A DNA stretch of 7,839 nt, from positions 4,225-12,063 of the forward strand of contig DITZ01000097.1 in NCBI GenBank assembly GCA_002422985.1, written 5' to 3'. The position numbers and the translations under genes are program-made. This stretch comes from Sphingomonadales bacterium UBA6171 (GTDB lineage Bacteria; Pseudomonadota; Alphaproteobacteria; Sphingomonadales; Sphingomonadaceae). The notes beneath the pieces are model-generated. The model searched no databases. It saw only the letters and a program-made list of their open reading frames with translations, and was not told the origin of the DNA. Positions 1-6,270 of the stretch are shown here, piece by piece (the first letter of the stretch is position 1; each line of letters opens with the position of its first letter).

Positions 1-1876
1 GGCATCGCGCCGGCTGCTGAAGGCGCTGGCCGTCGCGGGCTTTGCGACCATGAACATCATGCTGCTCTCCGTCTCGGTCTGGTCCGGTGCCGACGGGGCG
101 ACGCGCGACCTGTTCCACCTGATTTCCGCGCTGATCGCGATCCCCACCGTCGCTTATGCCGGCCAGCCCTTCTTCGCCTCGGCCGGGCGGGCGCTGCGGC
201 ATGGCCGCACCAATATGGATGTGCCCATCTCCATCGGCCTGCTGCTGGCGACCGCCATGAGCCTGTGGGAAACCTTTACCTCCGCGCGCTATGCCTGGTT
301 CGACGCGGCGGTGATGCTGCTGTTTTTCCTGCTGGTCGGCCGCTATCTGGACAGTGTGATGCGCGATCGCGCGCGCGCCGGCGTCGCCGCGCTGCTGAAG
401 CAATCGGCGCCGGGCGCGCTGGTGGTGGCACCCGATGGCAGCCATGAATGGCGACCCATCGAATCGGTGGCACCGGGCATGACCGTGCTGGTCGCCGCCG
501 GAGAACGGGTGCCGGTCGATGGCCTGGTGCTGGCGGGGCAATCCTCCATCGACCGTTCGCTGGTGACCGGCGAAAGCCTGCCGGAGCCGGTGGCACCCGG
601 CGGCCGGCTGCTGGCGGGCACGCTCAACATCGACGCGCCGCTCAGCGTGAAGGCCGAGGCGGTGGGCGAAGCGAGCTTCCTGTCGCAGGTGGTGCGGCTG
701 ATGGAGGCGGCCGAAGGCGGCCGGGCGCGCCATGTCCGCATCGCCGATCGCGCGGCGCGCTGGTATGCGCCCGTCGTCCATCTCACCGCGCTCCTCACCG
801 CGATCGGCTGGCTGGTGGCGGGTGCCGGGCTGCACCAGGCGCTGATTGTCGCTGTTGCCGTGCTCATCATCACCTGCCCCTGCGCGCTGGGGCTGGCCGT
901 GCCCGCCGTGCAGGTGCGCGCCGCCAGCCTGCTGATGAAACGCGGCCTGCTGGTGAAAGACGGCGGCGCGCTGGAGCGGCTTTCCGAATGCGACACCGTG
1001 CTGTTCGACAAGACCGGCACGCTGACGCTTGGCCGCCCGGTGCCGGTGGGCGCGGTGGCGCTATCGGCGCAGGACTATGCGCTGGCCGCCGCGCTGGCCG
1101 CCGCCAGCCGCCATCCTTTGTCGCGCGGGCTGCTGCTGGCATCACAGCGCGCCGGCATCACCCCCGCCAAAATCAGCGACATCGCCGAGATTCCCGGCGC
1201 GGGGATGGAGGCGATGGTAAACGGCGAGCGGGTGCGCCTTGGTCGCCCCGGCTGGGTCAGGACCGGGCTGGCGGATGCCCGATCCCACCTGTTGCAACTG
1301 GCGTTCCGGCGCGGCGACGCCCCCGCCACCCTCATCGCGTTCGCGGATGCGCTGCGCCCCGATGCCGCCCGCGCCGTCGCATGGCTACAGGCCAAAGGGC
1401 TGCACATCAGCATCGCATCGGGGGACCGGCCCGCCGCTGTTGCCCATGTGGCCGGGCAGCTGGGCATCACCGACTGGTCGGCCGAATGCCTGCCGGCCGA
1501 CAAGCTCGCCATCATCGCCAGGCTTTCGGCCGAAGGCCGGCGCGTGCTGGTGGTGGGGGATGGCCTGAATGATGCGCCGATGCTGGCCGCCGGCCACGCC
1601 TCCATCGCGCCCTCGTCCGCCAGCGACGCCGGGCAGACGGCCGCCGACCTGCTGTTCCTGCAGGACGGGCTGATGGCCGTGCCACAGGCGCTGGATATCG
1701 CCGCGCAGGCCGACCGGCACGTCCGGCAGAATTTCATCCTGGCGATCGGCTATAATCTCTTTGCCGTCCCCATCGCCATCGCCGGCCTTGCCACGCCGCT
1801 CATCGCCGCGCTGGCCATGTCCTCCTCGTCCATCATCGTCGTCGGCAATGCGCTGCGGATGCGGAGCCGGTTATGA
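1..1876 (+). CDS. ccoI: CcoI/FixI copper-translocating P-type ATPase, 5' end outside the window
   Basis: This is an inner-membrane P1B-type ATPase that moves copper across the membrane for assembly of the cbb3 cytochrome oxidase. The frame is open from base 2, so the Met codon at 50 is internal and the true start lies to the left. About 624 residues are visible; the missing part should hold the N-terminal metal-binding domain and first helices. Counting from the codon at base 2, the actuator TGES is at 189-192, the membrane CPC metal site at 292-294, the phosphorylated Asp of DKTGTLT at 336, the HP motif at 371-372 and GDGLNDAP at 519-526. YN (584-585) and MxxSS (from 606) near the C-terminus match copper-type helices 7 and 8. 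Paired hydrophobic helices flank the actuator and catalytic domains. Assignment to CcoI rather than CopA rests on ccoS following with an ATGA overlap. The call is very secure at family level. Confidence 0.96.
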   Translation, partial: ASRRLLKALAVAGFATMNIMLLSVSVWSGADGATRDLFHLISALIAIPTVAYAGQPFFASAGRALRHGRTNMDVPISIGLLLATAMSLWETFTSARYAWFDAAVMLLFFLLVGRYLDSVMRDRARAGVAALLKQSAPGALVVAPDGSHEWRPIESVAPGMTVLVAAGERVPVDGLVLAGQSSIDRSLVTGESLPEPVAPGGRLLAGTLNIDAPLSVKAEAVGEASFLSQVVRLMEAAEGGRARHVRIADRAARWYAPVVHLTALLTAIGWLVAGAGLHQALIVAVAVLIITCPCALGLAVPAVQVRAASLLMKRGLLVKDGGALERLSECDTVLFDKTGTLTLGRPVPVGAVALSAQDYALAAALAAASRHPLSRGLLLASQRAGITPAKISDIAEIPGAGMEAMVNGERVRLGRPGWVRTGLADARSHLLQLAFRRGDAPATLIAFADALRPDAARAVAWLQAKGLHISIASGDRPAAVAHVAGQLGITDWSAECLPADKLAIIARLSAEGRRVLVVGDGLNDAPMLAAGHASIAPSSASDAGQTAADLLFLQDGLMAVPQALDIAAQADRHVRQNFILAIGYNLFAVPIAIAGLATPLIAALAMSSSSIIVVGNALRMRSRL

Positions 1877-2025
1877 CCGGCCTCACCTTCCTCATCCCCA
1901 TCGCGCTCTGCGCCGGGCTGGTGGCACTCATCGCCTTCCTCTGGTCCGTCCGCTCCGGCCAATATGACGATCTGGACGGTGCCGCGCAACGCATCCTGCT
2001 GGACGATGAGGATGAGCCGAAATGA
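1873..2025 (+). CDS. ccoS: CcoS, cbb3-type cytochrome oxidase assembly protein
   Basis: This small single-pass membrane protein is needed for maturation of cbb3 oxidase (established for the CcoGHIS group). It has 50 residues, the usual family size. An N-terminal helix (about residues 4-24, starting LTFLIPIALCAGL) is followed by the family signature FLWSVRSGQYDDLDGAAQRI and an acidic tail ending DDEDEPK. The ATG at 1873 overlaps the ccoI stop as ATGA, and a GGAG at 1863-1866 sits six bases upstream, so both coupling and a Shine-Dalgarno site support this start. The next gene again overlaps its stop by four bases. It is recognised by sequence signature and by position. Confidence 0.96.
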   Translation: MTGLTFLIPIALCAGLVALIAFLWSVRSGQYDDLDGAAQRILLDDEDEPK

Positions 2026-2255
2026 TCGCCGCTGACATGCTCGTCGCCGCCCTGTCGCTGGCGCTCGGCAGTGCGCCCCTGGCCACGATGATGCCGGTCG
2101 CCGGTGCCATCCCTGTGTGCACTGCCCATGGCATCCGCTGGCTGCTGCCCGATGGAACGCCGGCCGACACCGGGCGCAACAAGGCCGCTTCGGGCTGCGC
2201 CCATGCTTTGTGCGAACCGCGCGGGCGGCGGTTGGTGGGGGCGCGCCGCATGTAA
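2022..2255 (+). CDS. Small exported or membrane-anchored Cys/His protein, function unknown, coupled to ccoS
   Basis: This 77-residue protein is not one I recognise. Its start overlaps the ccoS stop as ATGA, and a GAGGA at 2008-2012 lies nine bases before the ATG; both argue that it is a real, co-translated gene. Residues 6-30 are hydrophobic and Ala/Leu-rich (signal peptide or anchor, with a possible Ala-x-Ala site near 27-29). They are followed by CTAHG (C33, H36) and, further on, GCAHALC (C59, H61, C64), then a basic tail ending in RRM. Three Cys and two His in a short, probably periplasmic domain beside a copper ATPase could bind metal or undergo redox chemistry; that is inference. The Cys-T-x-x-G plus His-x-x-Cys layout faintly recalls DUF2946-type periplasmic proteins, but I would not assign it to that family. 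It could also be a neutral lineage-specific reading frame. Confidence 0.68.
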   Translation: MIAADMLVAALSLALGSAPLATMMPVAGAIPVCTAHGIRWLLPDGTPADTGRNKAASGCAHALCEPRGRRLVGARRM

Positions 2256-2323
2256 GGCCCCGCCCGGTCGCCCGCCCGCCCTGCCCCGGCCACCCTTCAA
2301 ATGCAGGGGAGGCCGTCAAGCCC

Positions 2324-2352
2324 TTGCGCGCCCTGCCCTTCTGTCGCTAGCG
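2324..2352 (+). promoter_or_regulatory. Possible promoter for the S9 peptidase
   Basis: TTGCGC at 2324-2329 and CTAGCG at 2347-2352 are separated by 17 bases, and the ATG follows 27 bases further on. The -35 keeps the TTG core. The GCTAG at the -10 resembles the GCTA-type element of alphaproteobacterial housekeeping promoters, but the match is partial. Nothing else in the 124-base gap from 2256 looks like a promoter or a clear terminator. Confidence 0.25.
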
Positions 2353-2379
2353 TTGATGGTCAAAGAGGGGAATCCGCCA

Positions 2380-4410
2380 ATGAAATTGCTGGTCGCGTCG
2401 CTGCTGTTTGCCATCGCCATGCCGCTGTCCGCGGCCGAGCCGCTGAAGCCGGAGGATCTTTATGCGCTGTCGATGGTGACGGCCCCGGTGGTGGCGAAGG
2501 ACGGCCGGCGCATCCTGTTCACCCGCGCCGCTTTTGATCGCGCGACCGACCGGCGCACCGGCGAGCTGTGGCTGGCGCATGTGGACGATGCCGGAACGAT
2601 CATCGACCGCCGCCTGCTGGTGGGCCGCGATGTCGGCCCGCGCGGTGCCGCCTTCTCGCCGGACGGCAGCCGCATCGCCTATATCGCGCAGCATCTGGGC
2701 AGGCCGCAGCTGCATGTGATGGCGCTGGCCGAAGGGCTGGGCCGGGCGGTGACGAACGGCGAGGTCAGGCCGGAGGATTTCGCCTGGTCGCCTGATGGCA
2801 GCCGCATTGCCTTTACCGGCCAGGTGGATGCGCGGCCGGTGAGCATCCCCGGCATGCCGGAGAAAATTCGCGGCACCGACAATGCGCCGGACGCGAAGAT
2901 CGTCAGCGACCTGTTCTGGCGGGCGGATGGCGAGGGCGAGCTGAAGCCGGGCGCCAACCATCTGTTTGTGCTGACACTGGCGGACGGCAGCGTCAGCCAG
3001 CTCACAACCGGCACGGAAGACCGCATCAACAGCGATGGCGGCATCAGCTGGACGCCGGACGGTCGCCACATCATCGGTGCCTTCACGCCCGACCCGGTGA
3101 ATGGCCCGCGCGAGATCAATCTCTACCGCTATGCGCTGGCCGGTGGCGCGCCGGTGCAGCTGACCAGCCGGCCGGGCAGCGAATATAGCCCGATGGTGTC
3201 GCCCGATGGCCGCAGCCTGGCCTTCATCGGCAGCGCGGCGAGCGACGAATTCTATGACATGCCGGAGCTGTGGAGCATGGCGCTGGCCGGCGGGGCCATC
3301 ACCCATGTCTCGGCAAAGCTGGACCGGCCCATCGCCGGATTCCAGTGGCGCGATGATGGCGCGGGCTTCTATGCCCTCTATCATGACGAGGGTGTGACCC
3401 GCGTGGGCGATATTGATGCCGCCAGCGGCACAGTGACGGTGCGGGTGCCGCTGGTGGGCGGCGTGCGGCTTTATCTGCCGTCGGCCGGCGGGGATTTTTC
3501 CGTGGGCGGCGGCATTTTTGCCTATACATCCGCCTTCACCGATCGCCCGGCCGGGCTGGGCGTCAGCCGCGGCGCGGCGGAAACCGGCAGTATCGATTTC
3601 AACGCCGGCTGGGCGGCGGGCAAGGTGCCGGCGCGCATCGAAGCGGTGAGTGCCGTCAGCCGCGCGGATGGCCGGCGGGTGCAGGGCTGGATCGCCTATC
3701 CGCCCGATTTCGATGCCGGCAAACGCTATCCGCTGATCCTCGACATCCATGGCGGGCCGAACACCGATTATGGCCCCTTTTTCTCCATCACGCACGGCCT
3801 GTATGCGGCGGCGGGCTATATCGTGCTGTTCGCCAATCCGCGCGGTTCGATCGGCTATGGCCGGCAGTTCGCCAATGCCATCACCCGCGCCTATCCGGGG
3901 CAGGATCATGATGATCTGATGTCGATCACCGACGAAGTGGCCCGGCGCCCCTATGTCGATGGCCGCAACCTGTTCATCGGCGGCGGATCGGGCGGCGGCG
4001 TGCTGACGCTGTGGGCCATCGGCAAAGAGCCGGACAAGTTCCGCGCCGCGGTCTCGCTGCGGCCGGTGGTGGACTGGACCGATCAGGTGACGACCAGCGA
4101 CGGCAGCGCTTTCTTCATGAAGCACTGGATGCAGGCCCGCCCCTGGGAACAGCCGGACGTCTATTTCAAACTGTCACCGTTCAGCCTGGCCGGCAAGATC
4201 AGGACGCCGACGCTGCTGATTACCGGGGAACAGGATTTCCGCACGCCGATCAGCCAGACCGAGCAGATGTTCGGCGCGCTGAAACTGCGCGGGGTGGATG
4301 CGCAGATGATCCGCCTGCCCGGCGCCGGCCATGGCATGGGCCGGCCGGGCCAGTGGCTGCAATCGGTGCTGGCGCCGATCGACTGGTTCAATGCCAGAAA
4401 GGCGAAGTAG
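2380..4410 (+). CDS. Exported S9-family (prolyl oligopeptidase) serine peptidase
   Basis: This is a predicted periplasmic or secreted serine exopeptidase or oligopeptidase of the DPP-IV/acylaminoacyl-peptidase clan, acting on short peptides. It has 676 residues, normal for the family. A signal peptide (about 1-19, ending PLSAA before EP) precedes a beta-propeller with repeated TolB/PD40-like blades: FSPDGSRIAYIA, WSPDGSRIAFTG, WTPDGRHIIGAF and VSPDGRSLAFIG. The C-terminal alpha/beta-hydrolase domain begins near 430 and shows LILDIHGGPNTDYG (oxyanion side), the nucleophile elbow GGGSGGG with Ser537, Asp619 in GEQDFRTP and His651 in GAGHGMG. The start at 2380 is preferred because GAGGGG (2365-2370) lies nine bases before it. 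An in-frame ATG at 2356 would place that site inside the coding region, and an open frame further left runs through the preceding gene. The gene stands alone between the cco cluster and msrA. The substrate cannot be read from sequence. Confidence 0.93.
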   Translation: MKLLVASLLFAIAMPLSAAEPLKPEDLYALSMVTAPVVAKDGRRILFTRAAFDRATDRRTGELWLAHVDDAGTIIDRRLLVGRDVGPRGAAFSPDGSRIAYIAQHLGRPQLHVMALAEGLGRAVTNGEVRPEDFAWSPDGSRIAFTGQVDARPVSIPGMPEKIRGTDNAPDAKIVSDLFWRADGEGELKPGANHLFVLTLADGSVSQLTTGTEDRINSDGGISWTPDGRHIIGAFTPDPVNGPREINLYRYALAGGAPVQLTSRPGSEYSPMVSPDGRSLAFIGSAASDEFYDMPELWSMALAGGAITHVSAKLDRPIAGFQWRDDGAGFYALYHDEGVTRVGDIDAASGTVTVRVPLVGGVRLYLPSAGGDFSVGGGIFAYTSAFTDRPAGLGVSRGAAETGSIDFNAGWAAGKVPARIEAVSAVSRADGRRVQGWIAYPPDFDAGKRYPLILDIHGGPNTDYGPFFSITHGLYAAAGYIVLFANPRGSIGYGRQFANAITRAYPGQDHDDLMSITDEVARRPYVDGRNLFIGGGSGGGVLTLWAIGKEPDKFRAAVSLRPVVDWTDQVTTSDGSAFFMKHWMQARPWEQPDVYFKLSPFSLAGKIRTPTLLITGEQDFRTPISQTEQMFGALKLRGVDAQMIRLPGAGHGMGRPGQWLQSVLAPIDWFNARKAK

Positions 4411-4412
4411 CC

Positions 4413-4435
4413 GGCAGGCGCGGTTTCCGCCTGCC
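4413..4435 (+). terminator. Hairpin after the S9 peptidase gene, possible terminator
   Basis: A perfect 8-base-pair GC-rich stem (4413-4420 with 4428-4435) with a 7-base loop begins three bases after the stop codon. No T tract follows on either strand, so it may be a weak or Rho-assisted terminator or an mRNA 3'-end stabiliser. It lies between two convergent genes and could serve either. Confidence 0.4.
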
Positions 4436-4448
4436 TGCGCGGCCCGTC

Positions 4449-4496
4449 GTCGCCCCGCTCCGGGCTTGGGGCGACATTGGCAGGGGGCGACGTTGG
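4449..4496. repeat. Palindrome plus 13-base direct repeat between convergent genes
   Basis: GTCGCCCC (4449-4456) pairs perfectly with GGGGCGAC (4468-4475) around an 11-base loop. A 13-base unit, GGGGCGACATTGG (4468-4480), recurs at 4484-4496 with one mismatch, so the left arm could pair with either copy. The layout resembles an extragenic palindromic (REP-like) element. No second copy exists in the window, so repeat-family status cannot be shown here. It may also act as a two-way transcription end. Confidence 0.5.
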
Positions 4497-4552
4497 AGCA
4501 ATCAGCATGGTCCGCAGCGCTTTCCTGACGCGATCGCGGCGATACCCAAGCG

Positions 4553-5098
4553 CTATTTCAGCCTTTCGGCATGGCTTTTCATAAACTTCCGCAGCTTGGG
4601 GGCCACAACGGCGGTGCAATAGGGGTTGGCGTCGCCCACCCGGTCGAAATAATCCTGATGCTCCACCTCGGCTTTCCACCAGGGGGCCGGGGCCTCGACA
4701 CTGGTAACGATGGGCGCAGACCAGTCTGCCTGCGCGCGGGCGATGGCGGCTTTGGCTTCCGCGAGCTGGGCCGCGTCCAGCGGGAAGATGGCGGAGCGAT
4801 ATTGCGGGCCGATGTCGCCGCCCTGCCGGTTCAGCGTGGTGGGATCATGGGTGGCGAAGAAAATGTCCAGAATATCGGCATAGCTGATGTCGGCCGGATC
4901 GAACCGGATGCGGACGGCCTCTGCATGGCCGGTGTTGCCGGAACAGACGGCCTTGTAGGAAGGGTTTTCGACATGGCCGCCGGTATAGCCGCTTTCCACC
5001 GATATAACGCCACGCACCCTGCCAAAAACAGCCTCTGTGCACCAAAAGCAGCCGCCGGCCACTATTGCTTCTGCCGGCCTGTCCTTGTCGTGCAACAT
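4553..5098 (-). CDS. msrA: Peptide-methionine (S)-S-oxide reductase MsrA
   Basis: MsrA reduces methionine-S-sulfoxide in proteins and free methionine, repairing oxidative damage, with thioredoxin as the usual electron donor. The 181-residue product shows the family hallmark GGCFWC near the N-terminus, with catalytic Cys17 and a second Cys20. It also has SGYTGGHVENPSY, the GNTGHAEAVRIRFDP strand, FFATHDPTTLNRQGGDIGPQYRS, and a C-terminal NPYC with Cys161 as a likely resolving cysteine. There is no signal peptide, so it should be cytoplasmic. The start is fixed by GGGAGA (complement of 5105-5110) six bases upstream and by the family start position just before the catalytic motif. It is not fused to MsrB. 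It converges with the S9 peptidase and diverges from the luxR-type gene. Base composition matches the neighbours. Confidence 0.97.
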   Translation of the reverse strand: MLHDKDRPAEAIVAGGCFWCTEAVFGRVRGVISVESGYTGGHVENPSYKAVCSGNTGHAEAVRIRFDPADISYADILDIFFATHDPTTLNRQGGDIGPQYRSAIFPLDAAQLAEAKAAIARAQADWSAPIVTSVEAPAPWWKAEVEHQDYFDRVGDANPYCTAVVAPKLRKFMKSHAERLK

Positions 5099-5119
5099 GT
5101 CAAATCTCCCAACGCATGG

Positions 5120-5139
5120 CTGTAAATCATACCTTACAG
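5120..5139. promoter_or_regulatory. 20-base inverted repeat over a possible msrA -10, candidate operator
   Basis: CTGTAA and TTACAG form a perfect 6-base dyad with an 8-base spacer, centred about 31 bases upstream of the msrA ATG. Read on the minus strand, the spacer holds TATGAT, a near-consensus -10, so a protein bound here would cover that promoter. The half-sites look like those of lux boxes, but the arms are four bases further apart than in the canonical 20-base lux/tra box. Identity of the binding protein is unknown. Confidence 0.4.
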
Positions 5140-5159
5140 AATCGCTGGCATGAGCACCT

Positions 5160-5188
5160 TTTATGCGTTAACGTTAGTGTAAGCCCAA
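5160..5188 (-). promoter_or_regulatory. Alternative promoter for msrA
   Basis: On the minus strand TTGGGC (complement of 5183-5188) is followed after 17 bases by CATAAA (complement of 5160-5165). The spacing is ideal and each hexamer is a partial match. It would give a leader of roughly 55 bases that includes the dyad at 5120-5139. Overlapping palindromes CGTTAACG (5166-5173) and TAACGTTA (5169-5176) fall in its spacer. Confidence 0.28.
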
Positions 5189-5343
5189 GGGTCGGGGCAG
5201 GCTGTATTGTATGCGCGTTGCAGCCTAAAAAGAAAGCGCGAGGTTGTTGACGGGCCAATGGTCACCTTCAGACGGGGTGCGACTGCACATCATCGAGCCG
5301 GATCCATCTATCATGGCACATATAAGAACCGGGCGACGAGGCC

Positions 5344-6111
5344 ATGAACCGCAGCGCGACGAATCGCGGCGCGAGAACGGGCCTGTTTGCCGAAGTACAG
5401 GGCTTTGTGAAAAGCGTGAAGGCGGCCCGGTCGCTGGAGGCGATTTCCGGCCTGCTGACGGATGCCACCCGCACCCTGGCCTTTGACTATTTCGCCCTGA
5501 CGCAGCATGTTGGCATGCGGATCGAAGGCGCGCCGGTACAGCTCACCGATTTCCCGCAGGAATGGGTGCGCATTCTGGGGCACAATGGCTATTGGGCCAA
5601 TGATCCGGTGCTGGCGGCCTGCCAGAAAACCATCGCGCCGTTCGACTGGAACGATCTGGCTAATCTGATCACGCTGACGCCCAGGCATATGGGCTATATG
5701 AAGGTGGCGGCGACACAGGGCCTGATTCGCGGCTGGACGGTGCCGATCCATATTCCCGGCGAGGCGACCGGGCTGTGTTCCTTCGTGCTCTCCTCCCACC
5801 GCGATCTGCCGCGCGACAGTCTGCCGGCCGCGCAATATCTCGCCTGTTTTGCCTTTGAGGCCGCGCGGCGGCTGGCCGCACGCGGCGCGCCGCAGCCGCC
5901 ACGGCTGACCAGGCGCCAGCTCGACTGCGTGGTGCTGGCGGCGCGCGGCAAGTCAGACTGGGTGGCCGGGCAGATATTGGGACTCGCGCCCGACACGGTG
6001 CATAAATATCTGGAACAGGCCAAAGCCCGCTTTGGCGTGTCCAGCCGGACGGAATTGGTGGTGCGGGCGCTGTATGACGGCCAGATCAGTTTTGCTGATC
6101 TTTTGACCTGA
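5344..6111 (+). CDS. LuxR-family transcriptional regulator with autoinducer-binding domain
   Basis: This is a 255-residue regulator with an N-terminal acyl-homoserine-lactone-type ligand domain (about 20-170) and a C-terminal LuxR/GerE helix-turn-helix (about 190-250). Using my memory of TraR as ruler, W74, D87, P88, W102 and G130 sit at the exact relative spacing of TraR W57, D70, P71, W85 and G113. The Tyr61 equivalent is Leu78. In the HTH, LTRRQ replaces the usual LTxRE and Val replaces the conserved Leu, while the Gly of ARGKS is kept. The start is firm: an in-frame TAA at 5323-5325 lies just upstream with no other start between. The GAGG at 5338-5341 is unusually close to the ATG. TATAAG at 5321-5326 is a possible -10 without a clear -35. 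No luxI-type synthase is in view, so it may be a solo receptor. The exported protease gene follows in the same direction after 159 bases and is a possible target. Confidence 0.92.
   Translation: MNRSATNRGARTGLFAEVQGFVKSVKAARSLEAISGLLTDATRTLAFDYFALTQHVGMRIEGAPVQLTDFPQEWVRILGHNGYWANDPVLAACQKTIAPFDWNDLANLITLTPRHMGYMKVAATQGLIRGWTVPIHIPGEATGLCSFVLSSHRDLPRDSLPAAQYLACFAFEAARRLAARGAPQPPRLTRRQLDCVVLAARGKSDWVAGQILGLAPDTVHKYLEQAKARFGVSSRTELVVRALYDGQISFADLLT
6083..6104 (+). terminator. Terminator-like hairpin inside the last codons of the luxR-type gene
   Basis: AGATCAG (6083-6089) pairs perfectly with CTGATCT (6095-6101) around a TTTTG loop, and TTT follows immediately. The shape is that of an intrinsic terminator, but the stem is only 7 base pairs with 3 GC pairs, and it lies within codons for QISFADLL, ending a few bases before the stop. 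Chance is possible. Confidence 0.3.
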
Positions 6112-6133
6112 TTATCCGTCAGATTGTCGGATT

Positions 6134-6152
6134 CCGGCATGCGGAATGCCGG
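6134..6152 (+). terminator. Hairpin downstream of the luxR-type gene
   Basis: CCGGCAT (6134-6140) and ATGCCGG (6146-6152) form a perfect 7-base-pair stem with a 5-base loop, 22 bases after the stop codon. No T run follows directly. It could end or stabilise the regulator mRNA, or be an operator-like dyad upstream of the protease gene. Confidence 0.35.
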
Positions 6153-6270
6153 CACCTGTCGCGTTAACCATCATTTTTGTTGCACTGCATGATTGCGTCC
6201 CCGGCCTAAGTCTGGTTGATATATATTTCCTTGGGGGCAGGGACAGCCTTCAACTCTCATGGGGGGAACC

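Noticed and set aside
448..1572. 374-codon plus-strand frame within ccoI
   Set aside because: It is an alternate frame of the ATPase, rich in Arg/Gly/Ala, with no motif.
1750..2319. 189-codon minus-strand frame across ccoI, ccoS and the small gene
   Set aside because: It is antisense to a recognised gene and to the coupled frames, with no family features.
2104..2379. Upstream extension of the S9 peptidase to an ATG at 2104
   Set aside because: It would overlap the coupled small gene in another frame, place the signal peptide in mid-protein, and ignore the ribosome site at 2365-2370.
2347..4125. 592-codon open frame on the minus strand
   Set aside because: It lies entirely antisense to the S9 peptidase, whose signal peptide, propeller repeats and catalytic triad are clear. 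Long antisense frames are expected in GC-rich coding DNA, and the product is a low-complexity Arg/Ala/His mix without domains.
4529..4538. CGCGATCGCG palindrome as a HIP1-like or methylation repeat
   Set aside because: I noted a single copy only, and HIP1 is a cyanobacterial feature; it is most likely chance or part of the local stem.
4571..5125. 184-codon plus-strand frame opposite msrA
   Set aside because: It is a shadow of msrA, whose GGCFWC and other motifs fix the coding strand.
5120..5139. Canonical lux/tra box
   Set aside because: The CTGTA and TACAG arms are present but separated by ten bases instead of six, so it was kept only as an unassigned operator candidate.
5311..5835. 174-codon minus-strand frame opposite the LuxR ligand domain
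   Set aside because: The sense strand has all key LuxR residues at correct spacing; the antisense product shows nothing recognisable.
6193..6225. Promoter for the protease (TTGCGT with the TGATATATAT stretch)
   Set aside because: The -35-like word and the AT-rich stretch exist, but no -10 hexamer fits well at 16-18 base spacing, so no feature was called.
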